Source of the DNA: Kryptolebias marmoratus
Lineage: Eukaryota > Chordata > Actinopteri > Cyprinodontiformes > Rivulidae
Direction: 5' to 3'
Assembly: GCF_001649575.2 (NCBI RefSeq)
Contig: NC_051433.1
Span: 13,857,376-13,921,375, forward strand
Length of the DNA: 64,000 bases
This document shows, one piece after another, positions 48,329 to 61,400 of this stretch; position 1 is the stretch's first letter, and the number at the start of each line of letters is the position of its first letter. Below the pieces are notes generated by a model. It made no database searches, was not told where the DNA came from, and worked only from the letters and a program-made list of their open reading frames with translations. The translations under genes and the position numbers were made by a program.

Positions 48329-49826
48329 TGCTTTTTATTTGCCAAAGTTATGGGGGGAGGAGAGAAGAGAATGGATATTTCAGCTGCCTGAAATAATCTG
48401 TTCCCCCTACATAAAATGGAAACAAATTAATTTACCTGCAAGTCTTTTACTGTGTTTAATCCTTTCATCATCAACAATAAATAATAAATAAATAAATAAT
48501 GTTAAGGACAAATGTCAAACATAGTTTTCAAAATGTAATTTATTAAACATTGTTCAACATACATAAACTTCTGTATAACGTAGATGTCCCTTGCTGTGTC
48601 ACAGATGTCTCATTAATCTTTCCAATCCTTTTAATAATTGTTTTGATTTCTGTTTCACTTAATAAGATTTCTAATCTGTAAGTATCACATCTGATTTATT
48701 CAATAGTTTCTATCTATACACAAGCAGGAATCAGGAGGAAACAATCAAACTGTCATTGTGTTGTAGGCAGAGTAACCGAAATATTTCCAGGTCCACATTT
48801 CATTAGGTTCTGCATTTTGGTGCTTCTTGATTCCTGAATGCCAAATTTATTTTACAGCTTCAATAACAAAAATAAGTTTTCCCAGAAAAAAGTAACTTTT
48901 AGAAAAATAAAAACTTTTCCTAAAGGTTAACATTGTGCCCTTTACTTGTATCATTTGGAACCAAGGAATGTTGCCCAAGACGTCACTGTAAGCATTTCTT
49001 TGCTTTTAAAAAATGTAACTTTCCAAGAACAAGCTGGTTTTCCCCCCTAAAAGCAAATATTGCATCAGTGCAGAAAACCTTTGAGAACGATGACTGTTCC
49101 TGGGTAAACCTTTGTGACTTTCTAAAGCTCATAAGCATTTTCTTGTTTGTTGGGTTTTTTGTTTCTTTTTAAATCTAGTGTCCTCACCAGAGATGGACTT
49201 ACTGTCAGGAAATGGCAGGAAGCTAGAAGACTTGTTTAATGCCTAACAATCTGGCAGCATATATTAATTTATTTTTAATGTGTCTTTAAAGATTATCAGC
49301 GGCCCCCATCTGGCCACCATAATGAAAGCTTTTTGGAGGCACCCCTGCATTGATTGATTGTGAATCACCTGCCAGATAAAGACGTACATGTAGTAATATT
49401 CAATAATAAGCTTTAAGTAGGTCCTAAATAAATAGGGGTTTAAAAGTCAATGAAAAGTTAGGGGAGTGAAGGGCACTATGCCTGTGCTTTGCATTGGGTC
49501 ACAAAATGACTAAATGTGGTCCCCATAGAGAACTATATAAACTAGATTACAAAGTGTATTGTATTTCCAGGTGTATTTTCAGCCTAGGATTACAAATCTT
49601 ATGCTGTCAGCACTGTGCAAAAGTTTTAAGCCATCCCTTATTTTGTACTATTTGCTCAAAAGCAGCTAGACTTTCTTATGACCATATTTTGTCCTTCACT
49701 AACAAACTGACCCATGTGTGTAAGTGCAAGTGACTTGATGCCACTAATATTATAATGTGGAAGTCAAAACGACGTTTTCTCAATCCCAAAATGAAGAATT
49801 TAGGGTTAACTTTAGTTTGGTTTAAC
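48329..49826. other. Intergenic, AT-rich
   Basis: No gene is recognised between the gap and the putative pbrm1 promoter. A fragment of the CACTGTGCAAAAG repeat family (GCACTGTGCAAAAGTTTTAA) starts at about 49611, and an AATA-rich run lies near 48474-48500. The stretch 47203-48057 left of the gap contains the wdr77 promoter side and nothing else recognised. Confidence 0.5.
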
Positions 49827-50500
49827 TAACCGGAAGTTCTGATTCTTTTAAGCAGATATCTCAAAAACCTGCAATATTTTCATTTCGGTCGTACCTCTTA
49901 GAAGTTTTCTAAAACAAACAAAACAAAAAAAATGACTATTTCGCGACTTATAAACTCGACTTTTATATTTTTTAAGCTAAAAGAGCGGGGAAAATCGCAA
50001 CGTTAAGACGCGTGAACTTTTATTTTGAAAGCAAGCAAACGGAAGTAGATGCTAAATCACCGTTAGCTTCATCTTCCAGTCCCTCTGTCTAAAATCAATA
50101 GGTGATTGGTTTTTTCCCCCTTGGTGGTTAGGATTTTGTTTTTTGTTTTTATATAAATATATTTACATATATAACGTGCCCACTGAAGGTAAGCACGGAG
50201 GTATGCGGAGTGCTCAAAATGAAATATTTTCCACCAAGTGCGGTTGATACCGACCTAACGGTAGCGTCAACGTTTTATTTTCTTATCGATATCGGCGACG
50301 TCTTTGTCCTGTTTTTGATATTAGAGGGTAGCTAAAGGTTAGCTGTCGTGAGGTCTGCTGTCCACGCTGAGTGACACTCCGTGGACAGCCGCTGCTCTGT
50401 CTCTGTCTCTGTGTGTGTGTGTTAGCTCGCTGCTGATGCGGGGGGGACACTGGACCGCAGCCAGCTGCTACGTGACATTTGTAGGAGCTGCTGAGGCTCA
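49827..50500 (+). promoter_or_regulatory. pbrm1: Putative pbrm1 promoter and first untranslated exon
   Basis: The region upstream of the pbrm1 start has ETS-like motifs (CCGGAAGT near 49830, CGGAAGT near 50040) and a good donor, ACTGAAG/GTAAGC, at 50188/50189 that could end an untranslated exon spliced to the acceptor at 52478. The transcription start is not visible. This is inference from motifs. Confidence 0.3.
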
Positions 50501-51069
50501 GACGCTCCTGACGTCCCAGCGTCCAGCCGCTGGTATAAATGCCATTTAAGGGTGAAAACCAGGGCAGGGTAGTGGGGTTCGAGAGGCTGTCGGGTTTCTT
50601 GTAGCTCACAGGAAAAAAATGGGTTAATAGAAAATACCTTTTTGATATGTCTGCTTCTGACGCCTCATATTGCAAATGAAAAAAAAACAAAACAAACGTC
50701 AAATACATGAGATATCAGGGCAACAAGTTCACATGAGGTGAGGCATATTTTAGGCAGCGATGACAGCCGTGGGAGTGTCTCTTCCTCCTGGCTCCCTTAG
50801 AGGGTGTATTTATCATGGAAACATTATGTAAAGGCACATAAATCACACCAAAAGAAGTTCTGTTCTTTATGCCTCTGCCTTCACAGCTGGATTGAATGAC
50901 ATTTCCAGCACAGTCCAAAGTTTCCATCTCAGATTACTGATAAAGGCGTCCTTGAAGCATCCATTTTAGAGGCCAGCATGCGTGTTTATTTCCCAGGCAA
51001 GCCTACATTACATCTAGCTTCACTAACCCGACCTTTCTACACCTCAGACATCTTAAACTAAAAACAATG

Positions 51070-51117
<48 letters not shown>

Positions 51118-52478
51118 ACAGAATTTCTATGCTGTGAATGGAGGTTTATCTGTAAAGCTGTTTTCCATGTCAGTTTAAAGGGACTCACTGCAATGTGTCT
51201 TTAAGTAAAAACTTTCTGATGCCAGCTGCAACATTGAGATTGAGCCCAAGGGCAATATTTGTTCACCTACGCAGACAACGACCAGTTGAGCGTAGGTTTG
51301 TTTACATCGAGTGCGGACCCGCGCTTCATTACTACCTTTAATATATCAGTGGGGAAAAACTACCAAAAGTTAACTCTTTCAAACTGCACCATCTGCTATA
51401 GCTCAGGAGAACCTTTTTTTGTGTGTGTTTGATTTCTGAAGTTTCCAGTGAGTACCTTTTGAGCTGCTACATTTCATGGCGTCGTTTCCATTTCATTACT
51501 TCCTCAAAAACGGAAAAAGAAAAGCTGCTTGGATTGTGTTCGACTCCTCAGGCAGTCTGCCCCAATGTCTGCGTTCGAACGCGGAGATACCGTTGCGGCC
51601 TCCAAACCACAAGACGCTTTCAGGGCCATTTTGTTCACTGTAAAACAGCCAGATTATAAACTAGACGAGCTCACGTCGCATCTTATTTTCAACTGCAGTT
51701 CTTTGTTTCGAATCATTTTGGTGAACTGTTCATTTTGACCACTTTGACTGAATGTTTTTCATTGTTTTGGTCCTACAGCGCATCTTTACGTGTTTGATAA
51801 GCCACATACATGGATTTAATTTTCAATTCTGTACATTTATGAGTTGGATTGTCACTGGTTTGACAATGATGTCTGTAAGAACTGTTTGAAACCCCCCCCC
51901 CTCCATCCGAGGCAGAAAAGCCTTGCATGTCACTTGTTTGTACGTTTTCTGATCTTTCTGAGGAAGTGTTTCCTTTCCTGCATGTGTTCACTTTCTTTGT
52001 CATCTCCCACGACAAGCATTTTTTTTCCCCCATTCAAAGGGCTTCAAGTTTTGATTTGCAATAAAACGTTCTGAAACATAAAAACCTTCTCGTTTCCATT
52101 CTTCGCGACCGATTAATCACGTTGCCGTTTCCCCGCTCAGGACGTCCGTCTCCCCATTCATCTGTTGTGTTTGAGAAGAAACCTGGTCACGTAAGGGTCG
52201 ACAACCTTTTCCAAAAACATTAATCCAGCTGTTTGTACGCTTCTTTGATTCATGGGGCACTGCTCGAGCAGCCATAAAATCCGATTATTTTCTCAGGACG
52301 GGACATCACAGCCTTGCTTGCTAACTAATACCATCTGGTTGTACCTTTTTGTTCCTATAGCTCACTAAGCTTTCACGCTCAGTTCAGTTAGCGTGAGTTC
52401 CCTTCAGTTCTTATCCATCCATCCTTACATGAAGTACTGTCTATATGTTTGTTACTTGACTGGCATTTGTCTCCTCAG
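50501..52478. other. Presumed 5' intron of pbrm1
   Basis: No coding exon was recognised. It contains an (AT)n plus poly(T) tract at 51077-51118 and ends with CTCCTCAG, the acceptor of the start exon. Confidence 0.45.
51077..51118. repeat. (AT)n microsatellite followed by poly(T)
   Basis: About 26 bases of alternating AT followed by about 16 Ts. Confidence 0.85.
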
Positions 52479-52487
52479 GGGTTCGCC

Positions 52488-55400
52488 ATGGCCTTGAAAA
52501 GGAGACGGGCGACGTCCCCCTCTAGCAGTGTGAGTGGAGGAGATTTTGACGATAGCCAGACTTCGTTAGTGTCTTCAATTGGGAGAAAGAGGAGAAGGAC
52601 CTCAAACATTCCAACTGTGGATCCTGTAATTTTACAGATTTCAGTTACAGTTTGTCTTTTTCAAGGAACTGTGTTTTTTAAATTTTTTTTTTATCTATTT
52701 GAACCTGCTCCAGTTGGTGAAGTGATTGTTGTGGTGGGAATGGCGGCAATGGGGCGGGGGGGCGTATGCTTTTAAGTGTTCACGCCTTGCCTTGCAGATC
52801 GCCGTATGCCACGAGCTCTACAACATGGTCCGGGACTACAAGGACGACCAGGGCAGGATGCTGTGCGAGCTCTTCATCCGAGCCCCCAAACGAAGGTGAG
52901 GTCGTGCGCACCGATCGAATCAAACTGCTGAGCACAGAAAAAAAAAAAAGTCTCCCACTCTGCTGCAGGAACCAGCCAGACTACTACCACGTGGTCTCCC
53001 AGCCGATCGACATGATGAAGATCCAGCAAAAGTTGAAGATGGAGGAGTATGACGACGTCGAGCAGCTCACCAGTGACTTTCAGCTTCTGTTCAACAACGC
53101 AAAAACGTACTATAAGGTAGCGCAACACCCTCGACCCGAACGACAGCAATCAAACGTGCGTCCTGTCGTGACATTAACCTGCGTATTACATGTAGCCGGA
53201 CAGCCCCGAACACAGGGCGGCCTGCAAGCTGTGGGACCTTTACCTGCGAACTAAGAATGAGTTTGTTCAGCGGGGAGAATATGAAGACGACGATGAAGAG
53301 GGAGACGATGTGCAGGACAATCCTGGAGGATCCACTGAAGATGAGGTGATGTTAACAGATTTAATCTTGCTGTACGAACTGCACACCGTAGGACAAATAT
53401 AGTAAACTATAAATGCCAGAAAGGATCAAAGTTGAACACAGGTTTTCTTTAAAGTTGGTATAAATTGGTGCACTGTGCTCCGTAAGTCCACCAAGGCACT
53501 AATGTTTAAATTAATACGTCCATCTGTAACATGCTCATCCTACAGTGATGCTTCACAGGTCAAGATTCGCAGCTTTCACTCGTTAATATGTCAAATATAG
53601 AATGATTCTAAAAGATTCTCTTTTTTTTTAAGATATTTTAGCTACATTTGCGTCCTGAAAAGTAATTAAACAGCTGACTCTGTCAGTGTTCATACACCAT
53701 AGTTGTGCAGTATTTGGCATAAGTGTTTAGTCATCCATTATTTATTTGTTTTTTACCTTGATTCTAAGGAGCCAGAGTTAACAGGTTTACAGGCTTTCTG
53801 AAGGTCTTTAAAAAGTTTTCTTTGGACTTCGACTGCTTTCAGCACCGGACTTTTTCATTTTTTCTTTTTCATTTAAACTATTTACTTTTGACCTGTAAAT
53901 TATTCAAACACAAAAAGCTCCTAAAATCTCGAGGGGTTTGATGAAGCAGTAAAATACAGCTTAGTTTTAAATAAAAAACAGTTTTAAATCGGGTCTGCGA
54001 ACAGTTTGTCACAAAGATGCAATTAGTTCCTACTTATTTAGCTGAATCTACGAAAAACACCGACGATAACACAGCTTGACACATAAAATCGTATTTTAAG
54101 CACCAGCAAAGTGAATCCCAAAGATGAAACTTGTCGTGCAGTCGATAATCAGCTGAAGGATGACGCGTCTCAGGTCCTGTTTCTGGTCTTTGTTTCATCA
54201 TTTTTAAGAACTGCTTAATAAAGCTGTTAAATCTGCTCAAGTCCCCCGCACCAAACACAAACAACAACAACAAAAAAAAACTTTTAAAGAACTTCCAGAG
54301 AGCCTGAAAAACAATTAAACACTTTAAGATTGTAAGAAAATCTGTCTGCTTTTGCACAGTGTTACATAGAGCTGCTGTGATTATACATGGTTTGTTTATT
54401 TGCAAGTGTAACTGCCTCTCATCGATGTGACACCATGATATTTATTGTGTCCAACTGTGGTTCTTATCAGAGTGTGTCTGCCTGTTTGAAAGAGGTCCTC
54501 GAGCAGCTCCTCGATGCCGTCGTGTCGTTCACTGAGCCGAGCGGTCGCCTGGTCAGCGAGCTCTTCCAGAAGCTCCCCTCCAAAATGGTACGAGCACCCA
54601 GAGCGCGACTAAAGGAGTTCAACAAAACGAATGGTTTTGCTTGAGTTTGCCGTTTTATCCTTTTGATTTTAGCAATATCCAGATTATTACGCCATCATTA
54701 AGGAGCCTATAGATCTGAAAATCATCGCTCAGAAAATCCAGGTACTCTCTCAGCGTTTCAGTCGTTTTAGCGTCACATTCTGGTTTGATTTTTTTTTTTT
54801 TTTACATTCTGCTGATCAAACCTCCAATAAATCAAATGTATTGTAGGTGGGACACTACAGGAGCATCAGCGCCATGGCTAAAGACATTGACTTGCTGGTA
54901 AAGAACGCCAAAACCTACAATGAACCCGGATCGCAGGTTTTTAAGGTAAATCTGCAGTTGAGAATGTGATTCTGTGACCTGCTGTTTGCTGCTGTTTGAC
55001 GAGCACTCGTGCGTTTCAGGACGCTAACACCATCAAGAAGATTTTCGCACAAAAGAAGTCAGAAATTGAGCACGGGGAGCCTATCAAGTCCAGTATCCGC
55101 ATCAGGTACTGAGGTGTCAGCACTTGGGCATGTGCTGTAGATGTGGTTCTGTTAACATCTGCTCTGCTTTTTCTCCGTTAGGAATAAAAGATTTGCCCAG
55201 GGAGACCGCCTGTCAGCTATCACCATGGCTCTTCAGTACGAGAGCGATGAGGAGGGCATACTCTCAGGTGCGTCTTTTACCTCCTGCTCAAACAGGGGTA
55301 TTGTTACTGGGCAGCCACTCCCCGGTCTCGTGTGGCTGTAACTGGATGTCGTGCCGTTACTTTCCCGTTTTCATCAGGGTCTGTCCACTACGATGAAGGG

Positions 55401-58400
55401 GAATCGGAGGCAGAGAGTTTGACGTCCAACATTGACATGAGTAATCCCATCTTCCAGCTTTACGAGGCTGTGCGAGGGGCCAGGAACAGTCAGGGTCAGC
55501 TGATTTCTGAGCCCTTCCTGCAGCTTCCCTCCAGGAAGGATTACCCCGACTATTACCAGCAGATCAGCCAACCAACCTGCCTGCATCAGATCAAGTATGA
55601 CACAACTAGTACTGGTGTAAATGTTTCGACATGGCTGGCCGCACAAGGCTCACAAAATGTAGTTCTCAGTGTGCTTAACTCTGTTATAGTTTGAGTTATA
55701 AACAGAAGTAATGTCAAAAGCTTCAACGAGAAGCCCTTAAATTGTTTCACCAACCTTTTCTCTTTTGTTTTCCGTGGGAAAATACGGCGTCACACACGCT
55801 CAGTGCAGTACGGTGTTTCTGTGCCTCTTTTCCCAAATGTGAGAGCCGGTGATTTCCCCGCAGGAACAAGATGAAGAACAACGAGTATGAGAGCGTCGAG
55901 CACATCAACGCCGATTTGACTCTGCTGCTGGAGAACGCCAAACGCTACAATGTTCCCCACTCGTCCATCTACAAGCGGGCCCTCAAGCTTCAACACATCC
56001 AGCAGGTCAGCGCCCCATGTGTTTATCAAACCTCGTGGTTTATCTTGAATTCTTTACTAATTTTCAGAGTTTTATTTTCCTCGCCTAGATGAAGAGGAAG
56101 GAGCTTTTGCAGCGAGCCGAAGATGATGGCGATAGCATGCTCTCCTCCGCCACGTCTGACACCAGTAGCACAAAAAGAAAAAGGTGCATTTTGTGACGTA
56201 CAGTGGATAAAATAAGTCTACAGACCCATCTTAAAGTGCCAGGTTTTTCCTCATTTACTGTGACATATATCCTGGATAACTTAACTGAAAAAAAAAAATC
56301 ATTTGTGTTAAAAAATGTAATAAGCTGATTGTGTGAGCGTGCACAATCTTAAACTAAGGCGCGAGGGCAAGACCAGATCACCAAAAGAACACAGTGAAAC
56401 ATGGTGGTGGCAGCGTCATGCTGTGGGGTTGCCTTTCTTCTGCTAAAACAGGAGTTTTAGTCCCGGTCCATGGAGTTCTGGACAGCTCCAAATACCTGTT
56501 TAAAGCTTCAGTGTCTGCTAGAAAGCTGAAAATGAATTTCATTTTTTCAAAATAGCAATGACAAAAGCAAAGAATGGCTCCACTAGAATTTTTTTTTCTT
56601 GTTTGGGACTATTCTAGGCAGAGTCTAGACCTAAATTTGATGGAAAATCTGTGGTGTGACCAAAAGAGAGCCACACACAAGAGATGCCCTCACAATCTGA
56701 GAGACATTTATCACTTTAGCAAGCAATAGTGGGCAAATATTACCAAGTCAAGGTGTGACTCGCTGATATACTCATATACTCATTCCTTCAGCAGAGTTTT
56801 AGTTTTAGGGTGTGCACACCTATGCAACCAGCTTCTTGCATGTTTTTATTTTCCATTTTTTCCCCCAGAACAGATCTTTTCTTCTATTAGGATCCTTCAG
56901 GATATACAGGGACAGTATGTCACAAACTGTGGAAACTGTTTTGAAGTGATTTATTTTTCTTTAACGTCACTAAAACCTGGCGATTTACCAGAGGTGTGTA
57001 GACATTTTGCAACCACTGTCTTTGTTGGTTTGTGTCTGGTTCCCAGCTACAAGAAGAATACAAAGAAGAACCGGATGAAAGCTCTTTTGGTGGCCGTGAC
57101 TGAAGCGCGGGAAGCCGGCACTGGCCGTAGGCTGTGTGACCTCTTCATGGTGAAGCCATCGAAGAAGGACTACCCTGATTACTACAAAGTTATCCTGGAG
57201 CCAATGGACCTCAGGACCATCGAGCACAACATCCGCTCAGACAAGTACATGACCGAAGACTCGATGGTGGAGGACATGAAGCTGATGTTCCGCAATGCAC
57301 GACACTACAACGAAGAAGGCTCCCAGGTAGCGTTCAGTTGGATGGCTGCGTCTGCTTTCTACTGGCCATTCTAGTTCCTTGTTCCTGCGTGTTTTTTTTT
57401 TGTAAATGTTTTCTGTTCTAAAAGATGAGGCCAAAGATAAAAACCCTCGGTGTCAGCACAGTTAAAAACAACAATAAGAACAGATCTCTGTTTTTGTTTA
57501 GCATTCTTGTTGTTTCTGTAGGTCTACAATGACGCAGACATCCTTGAGAAGATCATGGAGGACAAACGCAGAGATCTTGGGCCAGCGATGGATGACGATG
57601 ACATGACGTCCCCTAAGTTAAAAATAAGTATGTCAGTCAGTCAGTCGGTCCTCAGCTCTAGCTTCACCGAACAAACAGCGATCTAAGCATGTGTGTCTAT
57701 TTTTAAAAAAAATTAAAAATCACTTGCATACATTTTTCAGGAAAGAACAGCATCTCTCTGAAGAAATCCAAGTACTTAACACCCTTGCAGCAGAAGCTGA
57801 ATGAGCTTTATGAAGCTGTGAAGAACTACACTGATAAGCGGGGCCGTCGCCTCAGCACCATTTTCCTCCGGCTGCCGACGCGTGCCGAGCTGCCCGATTA
57901 CTACATTGCCATCAAGAAGCCGGTGGACATGGAGAAGATCAGGAGCCACATGCTGGCTAACAAGTACCAGGACGTGGACGCTCTGGTGGAGGACTTCGTG
58001 CTCATGTTCAACAACGCCTGCACCTACAACGAGCCCGAGTCCCTGATCTACCGCGACGCTCTGCTGCTGCACAGGGTGCTGCTGGAGACGAGACGCGACC
58101 TGGAGGGGGGAGAGGACACCCACGTGCCCGACGTGCCCCGCCTCATCCAGGAGCTCATCCGCAGTCTCTTCGTGTCTGTGCTCGGCCACCAAGATGACGA
58201 GGGACGCTGCTACAGCGATTCCCTCGCTGAGATCCCAGCTGCCGACCCGGCGAACCCCGAGAAGCCGCCGCTTAATTTCGAAATCATCAGGAAGAATGTG
58301 GATCGCGGGCGTTACAAGAGGCTGGACGTGTTTCAGGACCACATGTTTGAAGTTCTGGAAAAGGCCAGACGATTGAATAGGTAAGGTATTGTTCACAGCT

Positions 58401-61400
58401 ACTTTTAAATGCATTAAAAGGAAACAATCGTCACACTACTTTTTTTTTTTTAATTACAGGACCGACTCTGAGATCTTTGAAGATGCCGTGGAGCTGCAGC
58501 AGTTCTTCATCCGCATCAGAGACGAGCTGTGTAAGAACGGAGAGATCTTGATGTCCCCTGCCCTCAGCTACACCTCTAAACATCTGCACAGTGATGTGGA
58601 GAAGGAGAAGAAAGGAAAGCTTCCCAGGGAGTTCGAGGAGGACAAAATCAAGAGAGAAGAGGAGAAAAGGGGTATTTTCTGAAACATTTCATAGAAAGTG
58701 CAGTTCTACATTACCTTGTGTGTGTTTTGTTTAATTGAAATTGTTTTAATTTCTCAGAGGCTGAGAAGAGGGAGGGCTCTACTGGAAGTTCATGGCAGGT
58801 TCAGCGGACATACAGTCAGGACTGCAGCTTTAAGGACAGCATGTATCATGTGGGAGACTACGTCTACGTGGAGCCTGCAGAGCCTAACCTCCAGCCTCAC
58901 ATTATCTACATTGAACGCCTTTGGCAAGATGACACCGGTCAGTCTTTCTCTTATTTATCAGAATCTTTTCTGCTGTTTACTTGTCTTATTTAAGGTAACT
59001 GATATAAGAAAATCTCTCTTTTCCTATCTCACTTTGTCCTCGCTCAGGAGAGAAGTGGCTGTACGGATGCTGGTTCTACAGGCCGAACGAGACATTTCAC
59101 CTGGCTACAAGAAAATTCCTGGAGAAAGAAGTTTTCAAGAGCGACTATTACAACAAAGCTCCCGTCAGCAAAATCCTGGGGAAATGTGTGGTCATGTTTG
59201 TGAAGGTGCCCCGCAGTTTCTTCAAATCTCGTCGATGAGTTTCGTTGTTGTGTGTCGAGTGCTGACTTACTGTCTCTGGGTTTCCAGGAGTACTTCAAGC
59301 TTTACCCAGAAGGGTTCAGGCCGGAGGACGTGTACGTCTGCGAGTCTCGCTACTCCGCCAAGTCGAAGTCCTTCAAGAAGATCAAGCTGTGGGCCATGCC
59401 CCTGAGCTCGGTTCGATTTGTTCCCAGAGAGGTGCCCTTACCTGTAGTCCGAGTGGCTTCCATGTTCGCCCCCAAACAAGAGGAGAAGCCAGCAGAGGTT
59501 GTAGATGAGGGCAAAATGACAGATGGTGTTTTAGACAAGGTGAGGACAAAACTTCGTCGTTTCCGTGAAAATGAACGGTGATGTAATTCTGCCTGCAAAC
59601 CACTTTTGTCTCCAGGAGAGGGAGGATGTTCCACTGGACGTAACCAACGGGGAGCCAGGCTGTCAGTACTATGAGCAGCTCTGTTACAACAACCTTTGGC
59701 TGAAAGTAGGAGACTGTGTTTACATTGGGTCTCACGGACTAGTGCGCCACCGAGTGGGCAGGTAGAAGAAACTCTTTCTGTTTTGTCAGGATTATGTAAC
59801 CTCTGTTTACTTGCTTGGTTGGAAAAAAAATAGCTTGCAGAATGCTAAAAAAATCCCCGTCTACAGACAGTTTTCGTGGCATTCTTATTGTCACTCGTAC
59901 CCACTACCTAAAGTGGATCTATTTAAAACCGTTTTTTTTGCATTTAACAGGATTGAGAAAATGTGGATGCGAGATGGAGCAGGCTATTTCTTTGGCCCCA
60001 TCTTTATCCATCCTGAAGAGACCGAACACGAACCCACTAAGATGTTCTACAAGAAGGAAGTGTTCCTTAGCAACCTGGAGGAGACTTGTCCCATGACCTG
60101 CATCATAGGTGCAGTGGGTCCAAATAATTTCCAGCACCTTCCTGTTGTCTGTGACCAAACGGCCGAAGCCACTCAGTGAATGAGCTGAACGTGTTTTTAT
60201 TTGGCAGGAAAGTGTGTCGTGGCCTCCTTCAAAGAGTATTTGTCATGTCGGCCCACTGAAGTGGCCGAAGCGAATGTCCTTCTCTGCGAGAGTCGCTACA
60301 TTGAGAGCGAAAAGCAGATGAAGAAGTTCAAGGGTCTTAAGCGATTTTCCCTCTCGGGGAAGGTGGTCGAGGATGAGACCTACTACTTCCGGTAAAACGA
60401 CCTGCACTTCAAGTATTTATGTCACAAAAGGAACGACAACAAAATGTTACCAAATGGTTGTTATTCGCCTGAATGGTCATTCTTTGTTGTTGTATCTCGA
60501 TTCTCATTTTTATTCAGTCAAAAATCAGAATTTATAGAAGTATAGAAGCCTGTTTGTTCCAAGTGAACTCTTTTTAACAAATGTTTTATATGTTTATGTA
60601 TACAGGAAACTCATAGTTCCCCAGAAAGAGCCGTCACCACTACTCGACAAGAAAATCGAGGAGCTTGAGGCGAAGTTTGCTGACATGACAGACGAAGAGC
60701 TGGAGGACCTTGGGGACGATGACGGCGACCTGGGGGATCATTCTCTTCCTCAGATGCAGGCTTCTATGTCTAGTGACATGGATATCATGCCTTACACCCC
60801 TCCGCAGGTCTGGCTGAAAGTATTTGCACATAAATCAGTTGACTTGTTGTCATCAGGACTTTAGCGGCTTTGTCTGAGGTTTTCTCATGTCTGGCTACAC
60901 AGTCGACTCCTAAATCCTTAAAGGGGCTCTCAAAGAAGGAAAGAGCAACACGAAAGATCAACATGAGCGGCTACATCCTGTTCAGCAGCGAGATGCGAGC
61001 CGTCATCAAAGCCCAGCACCCGGACTTCTCTTTTGGGGACCTGAGCCGCCTCGTTGGCACAGAGTGGAGGAACCTGGACAGCTCCAGGAAGGCAGAGTAT
61101 GAAGGTAAGGAGTTTTTAAAATCAATCCTTAACATGCATGTATGTACGGTATTTATACAATTTCTTGTTCTAAACATGTTGGACCTTACCTTCTACTTCT
61201 CTGCGCTGCATTTCAGAGCGAGCAGCCAAAGTAGCCGAGCAGCAGGAGCGTGACAGGGCCCACCATCACTCATCCCCTAGAGCAGGTACCCCAGTAGGGG
61301 CACTGATGGGGGTGGTGCCTCCCCCAACCCCCATGGGGATGCTAAACCCCAGCATGACGCCTGTGTCAGGTAACCCCTGGTAGATGCAGATGGATCCCCA

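Noticed and set aside
47994..48491. Frames reading through the N run
   Set aside because: Ns translate as X; no real sequence supports them.
57776..58414. A 212-codon minus-strand frame
   Set aside because: Antisense shadow of the 640-base pbrm1 exon encoding bromodomain 5.
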